A DNA stretch of 64,000 nucleotides from Porphyra umbilicalis. Its lineage: Eukaryota; Rhodophyta; Bangiophyceae; Bangiales; Bangiaceae. Positions 18,554 to 27,460 of this stretch are shown one piece after another. The stretch is taken from NCBI GenBank assembly GCA_002049455.2, contig KV918817.1:120962-184961 (forward strand), written 5' to 3'. The number at the start of each line of letters is the position of its first letter. Position 1 is the first letter of the stretch. A model generated the notes under the pieces. That model did no database searches and was not told where the DNA came from. It was given only the letters and a program-made list of their open reading frames with translations. The translations under genes were made by a program, and so were the position numbers.

Positions 18554-20542
18554 ATGGCGAGCGGCCGGACTACTGCCAACACGTCAGCACCATCTCCGGA
18601 CGAACGAACTTACAAGGAGGCCCTGCGCGCATTTGCTTCAAGCCGCTCTGGGGTGCCGAGCGTCGCGGTGCCCTCTCGGACGGCCGTACCGATTGCCCCA
18701 TCGCCCTTCCACTTTGGCTCCTCCCATCAGCACCCGATTGGCGCGTACAACGGCCAGATGCTGGGGCAATTATACTACAAGGCAGTGTCTGCCCACGCTG
18801 CCTCCCTCCGCGCGGCGGCGGCGGTGGAGGCGGCGGGGGCGGTAACCGCCGGCACGGAGACGTCCTCTGTCGTTCCCGCGCCGCTGCAGCGAGACCCGAT
18901 GCTGGACGTCGAGGAGGCGACCATCGCCCCCCCCACCTCCACGACCCGCCTGACTGAGGGGTTGGCTAGCTCGAAGGGTAAGCAGCCCAAGACCCTGGCC
19001 ACCGCCGGCCGCCCCACACCGACCCGTCGCAGCAGTCTGCCTGCGGTCCCTTCGCTGGCCTCCTTGCCTGGCTTCGGCGGCTGGGACTCCGGCGCCATGC
19101 CCTCCCCGAGCGCTTGGGCGGCTTTGGGAAACGCCTCGGCGGCGGTGGATTCGTTGTCCTCGCGCCGCGCGGGTTTCAAGCCCCGGGCGACCAGGGACGC
19201 GGCTGGCAAGGTCGCAGCAACCAGGGCGGCGGCGGCCGCCAAGACCGCTGCTGCCAAGGCGGCGGCGGCCGCCAAGACCGCTGCTGCCAAGGCGGTGGCA
19301 GTAGAGGCCGCTTCCGCCAAAGTAGCTGCTGAATATGCCGCTTATGTCGCTGCACACAAGGCCACCGCCGTCGAGGAGCCATACGCCGAGGCACTGGCCG
19401 GGCTGCTCCAGCTGCCTGGGCAGGCGGCGTGCCTGGGCAAGGACGCCAAGTCAACGCGCGGCGCGTCCCTCAGCTCCCTCTCGAAGGCCATCGGCAACAT
19501 GGAAGTTGCCGACGCCTCCACGACCGCGACGCGACCGTCGGTCCGTTCTGTCGTTGACTGCATGTCGGAGGAGGGCTGCGAGCCGGCGGCCAAGCGCCCC
19601 AAGATTTCCAGCGTCGTGAAGCCGCGCTTCCCGCTCGGCGGCGCCTCGGCGGCTGCCAAGCCTGACACCCACGACGACCAGAGACGCCCCACGGCGACTC
19701 TTTCGCTGCGCGTGCCGCCCCTGACGCCCTCGCAGAAGCTGGCGAGTGCAACCGCCGCGGAGCTGACCAAGAAGCGCGCGAAGGGCTTGACGATGATGCT
19801 TGGCGCACGCCGGCTCCTCAAGGCACGCGTCAAGACCCTGACGGGGATGGCGAAAATGTCGGCGGACGTGTTCCTCTCTCCGCGGCAGCGGGCGGAGGAA
19901 GCGATCAGCGCCGTGCGGGAATACGCCAAGTATACCGACTCGCAGGCCACCGAGTTCTTGCTGGAAAAGGTCCTCAAGCCGACCCGCCCGGCGGCCGGCG
20001 ACAAGAGACGCCAGCGCAACGGCAGCGACGACAACGAGGAGGGTGACAGCACCTCCACCAAGAAGGAAATGATTGGCGTCAACCACAAGCTCAAGGAGGG
20101 CGTGTCGCACGTGTACAAGGACCTCAAGCGCAACATTGTGACGGCCTGGTTCTACAGCGCCCACGCGCACCCCAAGACCTCCATGACACCAGCATGTGCC
20201 TCCAAATGGTTGACGGACGACAGGTTTTACAAGCTGCCCGGCGGGCGCAAGGCCGTCCTCAAGGCAGTGGTCAAGGAATTCAAGTACCTCGGCGCGCACG
20301 ACCGAGTGCACCGGGCGGTGAACCCCGGCTCAGAAGACGTGGTGGACCTGACCTGCGGCCACTTTGTGCTCGTGGTGAAAATTATCCGCGAGGAGCTGGT
20401 CAGCATCATGGACGGGACGCCCGTCAAGCAGGGCCCGGACCTCAACGGCTACAAGGATAACGTCTGCGAGTTCCTGCGGCTCAACGAGCGGCTGCGGAAG
20501 CACTCCCTTTCGGAGAACGGGATGACCCTGTGCGATGGAGGC
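18554..20542 (+). pseudogene. Unknown Ala-rich protein gene, 5' piece (interrupted by copia 1)
   Basis: 663 in-frame codons from ATG 18554; the frame is open upstream to 18233, where another ATG near 18320 is possible. The first half is Ala/Ser-rich, with AKTAAAKA-type repeats near residues 225-260. The second half, about residues 480-660, looks globular and basic: a Lys-rich segment, VYKDLKRNIVTAWFY, CASKWLTDDRFYKLPGG and FKYLGAHDRVHRAV. No known domain is recognised. The frame is cut after Cys-Asp-Gly-Gly by an antisense copia element whose target duplication is GAGGC, and continues in frame at 26838. There is no stop or frameshift in the part seen, so the gene was intact until insertion or was itself mobile. 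Confidence 0.7.
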
Positions 20543-20914
20543 TGTGAAGTCGGTGTGGTCAAGTGGGTGCGTTGTTTTACTATGGCAGAGGTCCTGGGCC
20601 GTGTCCAGCCACCTAATGTACCCCAGGCGGCCCCAGGACAGGTCGTCGGGCAGCCCGCTCTCGGAGCACACCCACGTGCCTCAGTTCTCAGTGCGCGCGG
20701 GCCGCGGCGCACCTCCCAGAACGGGGCATGCACCTCCCCACACAAGTCCCCCCCCCGAGCTCACCCCAGCAGAGAGTTCCCACTACGAGACCAACAAATC
20801 AAGTACACACAAGTACAAAACATACAACAAGTGCACAGGTAAATACCCAAAACTGAGTCCCAATGCTCAACCGGGTAAGTATAGACAAATGGAATTGCTG
20901 AGCCATGCTCAACA
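20543..20914 (-). repeat. 3' LTR of copia 1
   Basis: On the minus strand it runs TGTTGAGCATGG to CCGACTTCACA. It matches 26460-26832 almost fully. Confidence 0.95.
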
Positions 20915-20926
20915 CTCCCCCCAATT
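20915..20926 (-). promoter_or_regulatory. Polypurine tract of copia 1
   Basis: On the minus strand AATTGGGGGGAG directly precedes the 3' LTR, the position and composition expected for the plus-strand DNA primer. Confidence 0.7.
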
Positions 20927-21293
20927 ACATTGTGACGGTTCCGGAGTCCGTATGCAAGGTAGCCCGGCTTCCGGCTTACAGCTTCATTTGGCTTCCCGAT
21001 CGCCGCTGCTCGGGCCCGGGCTGTAGCAGTACAGCCCTCCTCGGGAAGCCATATCAGTTTTGGGCTGTACTGATACAGAACCCCCCCTCCCCGACTTGGC
21101 CGCAAAACGCGATGTGGGCCAAAAAACTGCTCACCGCCAAGTCGACAACCGCCGACTCGGACAGCATCAGAGCACCCGCCAGCCGACCGCCAGGCCGCCG
21201 CAAGCCGCCCAACCGCCGCAAAGTCGACGCAAACCGCCGACTTGGTAGAGACGCATGAAGCTGGGCAGTATCAGTACAGCCCTCCCCCCGCCA

Positions 21294-21330
<37 letters not shown>

Positions 21331-21761
21331 ACGATGTCCGCCAAGTCCGCCTGGGTCGACGCGGACAGCATCGGAGAAGCCCTTAGCCGACCGCCCGACC
21401 GCCGCAGGCCACCCAGTCGGCGTAAAGGCGACGCAAGCCGCTGCCTTCGTAGCGATGCAAGGGCCTGGAGCTGTATCAGTACAGCCGTAACGGCTACGGC
21501 CCAGCCGAAAATCGAATTGACGCGGTCGTCCAATGTTGATCGGATCGTCCGACGAAACGTTCGGTAGACATCGATTCGACCGGCCGCCCCCGACTCGATC
21601 GGCGGAACGTCGACTTGATCGACGAATTTCGGCACGAATCCGACTCGTGCTGTATCAGTACAGCCCGCCGACAATCGGATCCCGATTCCGAGGAGGGCTG
21701 TACTGATACAGCCCAGCCCCCGAATTCGCCGTAAACCGCCCAATCGACCCGAAGCCGTTCC
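20927..21761. repeat. Insertion-like 3' region of copia 1 with repeated hairpin motif and poly(A)
   Basis: This region holds six copies of the hairpin GCTGTATCAGTACAGC or its complement (near 21020, 21063, 21265, 21470, 21649 and 21697). Two diverged units of about 200 bp (roughly 21063-21282 and 21330-21485) share a CGATGT...CCGCCAAGTC start and end in the motif. A run of 33 A residues lies at 21297-21329 between them. The first unit is bounded by inverted copies of the motif, like terminal repeats of a small element. No protein is called. Confidence 0.65.
21297..21329 (+). repeat. 33-base A run
   Basis: A pure A homopolymer in otherwise GC-rich DNA. It could be a retroposed tail or a simple repeat. 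It sits between two diverged hairpin-ended units. Confidence 0.9.
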
Positions 21762-22370
21762 GGGCCGCCGACACCGCCACTCCGCCCCCAACCGCCGCCC
21801 CCCCCGAGGGGGTTCAGCACTGCGGCGCAGGACGTAGGGCCCGCGTGCCGCTACTCCCCGAAGTGCCCAGATCCGAGCCAACGCCGATGACGCCCCGGAA
21901 TGTGGTGAACGCCGGGGCCGGCAGTGGCTTCGTCATGCCATCTGCGGGCATGTCGGCGCTGGGAAGAAAGTAGAAGGCAACCTCCCCACGCGCGACGTAG
22001 TCGCGCACCATGTGGTACGCAACGTCTACGTGCTTGGTATGCCCGGTGGCTTCGGGATTGTTGACGGGCCGCCGACACCGCCACTCCGCCGCCAACCGCC
22101 GCCCCCCCCGAGGGGGGTTCAGCACTGCGGCGCAGGACGGAGGGCCCGCGTGCCGCTACTCCCCGAAGTGCCCAGATCCGAGCCAACGCCGATGACGCCC
22201 CGGAATGTGGTGAACGCCGGGGCCGGCAGTGGCTTCGTCATGCCATCTGCGGGCATGTCGGCGCTGGGAAGAAAGTAGAAGGCAACCTCCCCACGCGCGA
22301 CGTAGTCGCGCACCATGTGGTACGCAACGTCTACGTGCTTGGTATGCCCGGTGGCTTCGGGATTGTTGAC
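21762..22370 (-). repeat. Tandem duplication of the RNase H end of copia 1
   Basis: Units 21762-22065 and 22066-22370 (about 304 bp) are nearly identical direct repeats. The right-hand one encodes the true C-terminus of the polyprotein, with its stop at 22119-22121. The left-hand one repeats the same C-terminal codons after the stop, so it is untranslated. Confidence 0.92.
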
Positions 22371-25300
22371 CAAAGCGAGGCACGCCTGGTTGTCCTCCCC
22401 CATGGGCACGGCGTCCCCGTCGACGCCCAGCTCCGACAGAAGTTTGCGCAGCCACAGCGCCTCCTTGGTCGCCATAGCGGCGGCGACGTACTCGGCCTCG
22501 GCCGTTGACGTCGCCACGGTCGACTGGCGCTTGCTCGTCCACGATATCGGCCCGCCATTGAGGGTGAAGACAAAGCCCGTCGTGGACCGACGAGCGTCAA
22601 TATCGCCTGCCCAGTCTGCGTCAACGTACCCTTGGAGAGGCTTGTCGTCGCCGTACACGACCCCTAGTCGCGTAGCCCCGCGAAGATATCGGAGCACCCC
22701 CTTGGCCGCGCGCATGTGGTCCTCCTCGGGGCATGACATGTAGCGGGAGAGCACGCCCACGGCAAAGGCAATGTCTGGCCTCGTCGTCGTGGAGAGGTAC
22801 AGCAACGAGCCAACAAGCTCGGCGTACCGGTTGCCCTCGGGCAGTAGATTCTCCCCCGTCTTGCAAAGCTTGGCACCTGACACCATGGGCGTCTTGTTAG
22901 GCGCAGACTTGTCCATCTGGAAAGCCTCAAGCAGGGAACTGACATGCCCCGGATTGCTCAGGGTGATCACCTTGGCAGCCCGATCTCGCATGACCTTCAT
23001 GCCAATGAAGTCCTTGACCTCACCCATGTCGCGCACGTCGAAAGACGCCGACACCGAGGCCTTGACCATCTGGACCCCTTCGAGGCTTTTTCCAGCCACA
23101 ATGAGATCTTCCACGTAGACGAGGATGTAGACAAGCCCGTGCACAGGGTGGCTCCACGTGTAGAGGCACGGGTCCACCTTGGACCGGACCGCTCCGATGG
23201 CATTGAGCTCTTTGTTAAGCTTGATGCCCCACAATCGTCCCGCCTGTTTGGTCCCATAGAGAGCCAGGTTCAGACGGCGGACATCACCTTCCTCCCCCGG
23301 CTCGGCTCCGACCGGAAGCTTGATGTACATCTCCTTTTCCATCATTGCGTTGAGGAAGGCCGTCTTCACATCCACGTGGTGAACTTCCCAGTCCTTGGCC
23401 GCCGCCACCGCGAAGAGCGCGCGTGTCGTGGCCGAGCTCGGCACTGGTGCCCATGTCTCATCAAAGTCGCGCCCCGGCACTTGGTTGAAGCCCTGCGCCA
23501 CCAGTCGCGCCTTGTACCGAGTCATGTTGCCCTCAGCATCGTGCTTGATGTCGTACACGTACCGCGTTTTGACAGCCTTACGCTTGTTGCTGCTCCTGGT
23601 ATTGGACCAGGTACCAAGCTTCTTGTGTGCGAGGTACTCTTCTTTCTCAGCCGCCTTCCAACGCGGCCAGTCCGATCGCGCACGCGCCTCCTTCGCATTG
23701 GCTGGCGCCTTGGTCAGGTCCCATCCCGACGGATCTCCGCCCTTGGGTTCTTCTGCAGCGTATGCCTTTGGGTTACGCTCCCACCAGGTAACCTTGGGTG
23801 CCGGCTTGCGCTTCGACCGCCGGAGTGCTTGCACCCCGTCGTCACCACTCTCTGTGGTGGATCCAGACAGCACGTCGTGTCCATCATGATCCGCCGCGTC
23901 CTCGCCGGCGTCATTGTCATCTCCGTCTTCTGCGTCGAGTACGGAAGCCTCGTCCGGCTCAACGTCGCTCTCTGACGACTGCTGCGAGGCATACTCGTCC
24001 CCGCTTGCGGCTCTCGCTTCCAGCATGTCCATGGCGCCGTCCTCCTTGTCACCATCCGTCTGACTGGTCAGGAAAGGGGTGGAAGCAGGGCCAGGGACAG
24101 AGGTCATCTTGATGGCTTTGCTTGAGGTCTCCTCCATGATCACATCTCGGCGCTCAAAGACCTTGTTTGAGCCATCCTCTAGGATGCGGTAGGCCTTGCC
24201 ACCAACAGTGTAGCCGACAAAACGGCCGACGTCGGTCCTGGGCTCCAGCTTTCGCTGCTGCTGCTTGGGCTTCAGAGCCCATGCCCGGCTCCCCCAGACC
24301 CGAAATCCCTTCACGTCGGGGCGTCTCCCCGTGAGGGCTTCCAGCGGGGTCACATCTTGACCCGCCTTGGGGGATCGGCTGAGCACGTGGATGACGGATG
24401 ACAAAGCCTCCGCCCACAGCTCCTCTTCCGCTCCGGCGTCCAGAAGAGCCGCACGGACGCGCTCCATGATGTACCGGTTGGCGCGCTCTGCCTTCCCGTT
24501 CTGCTGCGAAGAGTACGGCGCCGTCTTCTCAGACGTAATGCCTTTGTCTTCATACCAGGCTTGGAGGTCGCGGCTCACGTACTCCTTGGCGCCATCGTGA
24601 CGAACCCGCTTCACCTTAAGCCCAGTTAGGGTCTCTAGCTGCTTGATGCGGGCCTTGAGGACATCCGGAACCATGCCCTTGGACTTGATGGGCGTCGCCG
24701 TGATGAACCCAGTGGAGTCTTCCATCAGAGTCACGAAGTAGACAGTGCCGCCCAGCGACGCCGTCAACGGCCCATCAACGTCCGTGTGAACCAACTCGCA
24801 CTTGGTGGTGGTCGTTGTCGAGCGATGATGCGGAGAACGCGCCATCTTTCCGTCGACACAAGGCACGCATACCGTACCAGGAACGCGCTTGGCGTCGGCT
24901 ACCGTCGATGGAATCCCATCGACCATCCCAACCACACGCTTGAGGTTCTCGAAACCCAAGTGGTTGAACCGGCGGTGCCACAGCTCTGCCTCGCCGTCCA
25001 TGTGCGTGGAGGCGGCTCTGGCCGATGCCGTGACCGGAGTCACCTTGAGCACGTAGTTCTCCGACTCGTTGACCGAGCCGACGACAGACGCGTTGCTCAA
25101 AACTCCGCTCGCGAGCACCGCTTCCCCATCACTGAGGATATAGCAGGCGTCGCCAACGAACACCACGGCACCGCCACAGCGGTCGACCGCTCGGACCGAC
25201 AGAAGGTTGTCTGTCAGATCCGGCACAAGCATGGCCTCATCGAGGACCATGCGAGCCGTGGTGATTCCCTTCCCCACGTCCATGGACCCGGATCCGTGCC

Positions 25301-26303
25301 CCTTGATGGGCACCTTGTGGCCGTCAGCTAGAGTGACCTTGGCCCCGCTCCCCGTCGTCTTGACGGTGAAACCCGCGTCCTGGGCGGCCATATGGTTGGT
25401 CGCACCCGAGTCCAACACCCAGGTCGAGGACCCGCTGGTGCTCCCGGAAGCGTTGAGCTTCCCGGCCTGGCCTGCCGACGCAGCGTAGGCCAATGCGGCG
25501 CGGGGAGGTGCACCACCTCCACCGCCACCCTCACGACGCCCGCCATTTGGCTTCTTGTTGCCCTTGGCGTCGTCGGCCTTCTTCTTGAGACAGTCGCGCT
25601 TCATGTGCCCCTTCTTGTCGCAGTAGTAGCACACGACCGCGCGCTTGTCCCACGGCTTCTTAGAAGCCGTTGCCGCAAACGCTTGCGACTTGACGCCGGT
25701 CGCCGAGGACGACCGCCCATGGCTCCCCCGCTGCTCCACAGTGAGCAGCTTGGCGCTCACGTCAGCGAGGTTGCGCTTCCCGTCCATGTTCTCCAGAACG
25801 GTCTTGATCATGTCATACTCGGCCGGAAGGCCCGACAGGATCTGCAGGACAAGCGTGTTCTCGTCCACCTGATTTCCCAGCATGGAGAGCTCTTGACGGA
25901 TGCCCTTGGCGCGCGACGTGTACTTGATGATGTTCTCGTCGCTGCCCTTCTTGAGGTTGCTCAGCTCATGCATGAGCTGCAGCAGGCGTGCGTTGTCCCG
26001 CGCCTCAAAGATGTCCTTGAGCGCATCCCACGCCTCCTTGGCCGTACTGACCGCCGTCACCGAATAAAGATGAACCGGCTTGACCGACATCTGGATAGTC
26101 GCCAGGGCCGACTCGTTCATGAGGTCCCACGCCTCAGCTGCAACGTCGCTCTTGGCACCGCTCCCAGACGCGGGGCGGTCCGTCACAACCGCAGCCCAAA
26201 CCTTCTCCTTGATCATCTGTGCACGGCAGTACACAGCCCAGACCTTGTAGTCGTCGTCCAGCTGCGCGAAGCGAGGGCCAGCGTAGCGGCCGTACTCCGA
26301 CAT
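22119..26303 (-). CDS. Gag-Pol polyprotein of copia 1
   Basis: 1,394 residues from the ATG 26303 (Met-Ser-Glu-Tyr). The open frame extends upstream into the LTR, but that part is not gag-like. Order: copia-type Gag to about residue 210; zinc knuckle CYYCDKKGHMKRDC near 224-237; protease DSGATNHM near 298; GAG-pre-integrase with LWHRRFNHLG and a CVPC pair; integrase with Asp (HTDVDGP, ~506), Asp (RHDGAKEY, ~569) and Glu (QNGKAERANR, ~606); RT with VDVKTAFLN and a catalytic loop YVEDL (~1063) where family members have YVDD; RNase H with DADWAGD and a TAEAEY motif. The single frame is intact. The Asp-to-Glu change in the RT loop probably impairs polymerase activity. Confidence 0.94.
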   Translation of the reverse strand: MSEYGRYAGPRFAQLDDDYKVWAVYCRAQMIKEKVWAAVVTDRPASGSGAKSDVAAEAWDLMNESALATIQMSVKPVHLYSVTAVSTAKEAWDALKDIFEARDNARLLQLMHELSNLKKGSDENIIKYTSRAKGIRQELSMLGNQVDENTLVLQILSGLPAEYDMIKTVLENMDGKRNLADVSAKLLTVEQRGSHGRSSSATGVKSQAFAATASKKPWDKRAVVCYYCDKKGHMKRDCLKKKADDAKGNKKPNGGRREGGGGGGAPPRAALAYAASAGQAGKLNASGSTSGSSTWVLDSGATNHMAAQDAGFTVKTTGSGAKVTLADGHKVPIKGHGSGSMDVGKGITTARMVLDEAMLVPDLTDNLLSVRAVDRCGGAVVFVGDACYILSDGEAVLASGVLSNASVVGSVNESENYVLKVTPVTASARAASTHMDGEAELWHRRFNHLGFENLKRVVGMVDGIPSTVADAKRVPGTVCVPCVDGKMARSPHHRSTTTTTKCELVHTDVDGPLTASLGGTVYFVTLMEDSTGFITATPIKSKGMVPDVLKARIKQLETLTGLKVKRVRHDGAKEYVSRDLQAWYEDKGITSEKTAPYSSQQNGKAERANRYIMERVRAALLDAGAEEELWAEALSSVIHVLSRSPKAGQDVTPLEALTGRRPDVKGFRVWGSRAWALKPKQQQRKLEPRTDVGRFVGYTVGGKAYRILEDGSNKVFERRDVIMEETSSKAIKMTSVPGPASTPFLTSQTDGDKEDGAMDMLEARAASGDEYASQQSSESDVEPDEASVLDAEDGDDNDAGEDAADHDGHDVLSGSTTESGDDGVQALRRSKRKPAPKVTWWERNPKAYAAEEPKGGDPSGWDLTKAPANAKEARARSDWPRWKAAEKEEYLAHKKLGTWSNTRSSNKRKAVKTRYVYDIKHDAEGNMTRYKARLVAQGFNQVPGRDFDETWAPVPSSATTRALFAVAAAKDWEVHHVDVKTAFLNAMMEKEMYIKLPVGAEPGEEGDVRRLNLALYGTKQAGRLWGIKLNKELNAIGAVRSKVDPCLYTWSHPVHGLVYILVYVEDLIVAGKSLEGVQMVKASVSASFDVRDMGEVKDFIGMKVMRDRAAKVITLSNPGHVSSLLEAFQMDKSAPNKTPMVSGAKLCKTGENLLPEGNRYAELVGSLLYLSTTTRPDIAFAVGVLSRYMSCPEEDHMRAAKGVLRYLRGATRLGVVYGDDKPLQGYVDADWAGDIDARRSTTGFVFTLNGGPISWTSKRQSTVATSTAEAEYVAAAMATKEALWLRKLLSELGVDGDAVPMGEDNQACLALVNNPEATGHTKHVDVAYHMVRDYVARGEVAFYFLPSADMPADGMTKPLPAPAFTTFRGVIGVGSDLGTSGSSGTRALRPAPQC

Positions 26304-26445
26304 GACGATGACACCCACGCCAGCAGGCGCGGCACTGACGACGTGGGAGGCTATACCCACCTGCCCGACGCCGGAACACACGGCAACCCAACCAAGGTCG
26401 TCCCGCCAACAACGGCACGGAAGACGACGATGACCACCAGCGACA

Positions 26446-26459
26446 CTGGGCCCATAACC
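26446..26459 (-). promoter_or_regulatory. Primer-binding site of copia 1 (initiator tRNA-Met anticodon arm)
   Basis: The plus strand reads CTGGGCCCATAACC immediately next to the 5' LTR. This is the anticodon stem and loop (CAU anticodon) of eukaryotic initiator tRNA-Met, so the minus-strand RNA would pair with the inside of that tRNA rather than its 3' end. Drosophila copia is known to prime this way with a 5' half of the same tRNA. Confidence 0.8.
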
Positions 26460-26832
26460 TGTGAAGTCGGTGTGGTCAAGTGGGTGCGTTGTTTTACTAT
26501 GGCAGAGGTCCTGGGCCGTGTCCAGCCACCTAATGTACCCCAGGCGGCCCCAGGACAGGTCGTCGGGCAGCCCGCTCTCGGAGCACACCCACGTGCCTCA
26601 GTTCTCAGTGCGCGCGGGCCGCGGCGCACCTCCCAGAACGGGGCATGCACCTCCCCACACAAGTCCCCCCCCCCGAGCTCACCCCAGCAGAGAGTTCCCA
26701 CTACGAGACCAACAAATCAAGTACACACAAGTACGAAACATACAACAAGTGCATAGGTAAATACCCAAAACTGAGTCCCAATGCTCAACCGGGTAAGTAT
26801 AGACAAATGGAATTGCTGAGCCATGCTCAACA
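26460..26832 (-). repeat. 5' LTR of copia 1
   Basis: 373 bp, TG...CA ends, flanked outside by the GAGGC target copy at 26833-26837. Confidence 0.95.
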
Positions 26833-27007
26833 GAGGCGACCCCAACCGCGCCGTCTTTCACCTCGAGTACTTGCCGGCGGCAAATCCAATCAACCACACT
26901 GGGATGGGCGCCGGGATGGACGACGTTAAGGCGCCGCCACCGGTTGGGATAGAGGTCGGAGGAGATGGCGACCACGCGAAGTTTTCGGGGGTCGGGGAAG
27001 GGGAGGG
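26833..27007 (+). pseudogene. Unknown Ala-rich protein gene, middle piece between two copia elements
   Basis: The first five bases are the GAGGC duplication. From 26838 the codons continue the frame that ended at 20542 (Asp-Pro-Asn-Arg-Ala-Val-Phe-His) and stay open for about 56 codons, Gly/Asp-rich at the end. The frame is then cut at 27007 by copia 2 and joins 31970 across a split Gly codon. Confidence 0.7.
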
Positions 27008-27425
27008 TGTTGAATCGCAGTGGGGATAGGGGTTTGGGGACCACGGTGAAGTGGTTGAGTGGCTTGAGCTTGTGTGTGTGTGTGCGAACGTGCTTTGTTG
27101 GTTGTCCTAAGGTTCGCCCGCCTCTCCCAACCGAGAGCACCTCTCAAATAGTCCCCACCGTCCCAAGTGCTCCCCTTTCTCGCGCCCACACCGACGCCCA
27201 CGCCCTCGCACCAAATCGAATCACTCACCAAATCAAAAGCCACTAGAGCAAAGCGAAGATCAAATCCAAAACATGCCAAAAGTAACGCCCCAAGATGACC
27301 CAACACAAATGTGTGCAACTTGACCACGTCTTGCAAATGTACCATGTGGGGTACCATAAGGGTCACCGACCATCAATTATCCGCGAACCGCCAGTGGAGT
27401 CGGCGACGAGCATCACAGTCCAACA
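27008..27425 (-). repeat. 3' LTR of copia 2
   Basis: 418 bp; on the plus strand it runs TGTTGAATCGCA to CACAGTCCAACA. It contains a short GT microsatellite two bases longer than in the other LTR. Confidence 0.94.
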
Positions 27426-27434
27426 CTCCTCCTT
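27426..27434 (-). promoter_or_regulatory. Polypurine tract of copia 2
   Basis: On the minus strand AAGGAGGAG directly precedes the 3' LTR. Confidence 0.75.
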
Positions 27435-27460
27435 GCTTGTTGCCGCGGCGGTTCTTGTAT

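Larger units (their letters stand above)
20543..26832 (-). mobile_element. Ty1/copia retrotransposon 1 (complete, minus strand)
   Basis: LTRs of 372 and 373 bp (20543-20914 and 26460-26832) differ by eye at two bases and one C-run length. A perfect 5-bp target duplication, GAGGC, lies at 20538-20542 and 26833-26837. On the minus strand the order is 5' LTR, initiator-tRNA primer site, one gag-pol frame with integrase before RT (the copia order), an unusually long 3' region of about 1.2 kb, a polypurine tract and the 3' LTR. It lies antisense in the unknown gene 18554-32312. Confidence 0.96.

Noticed and set aside
26446-26459. A tRNA-Met gene fragment
   Set aside because: Only the anticodon arm is present, exactly at the LTR edge in two elements, so it is a primer site rather than a tRNA gene.
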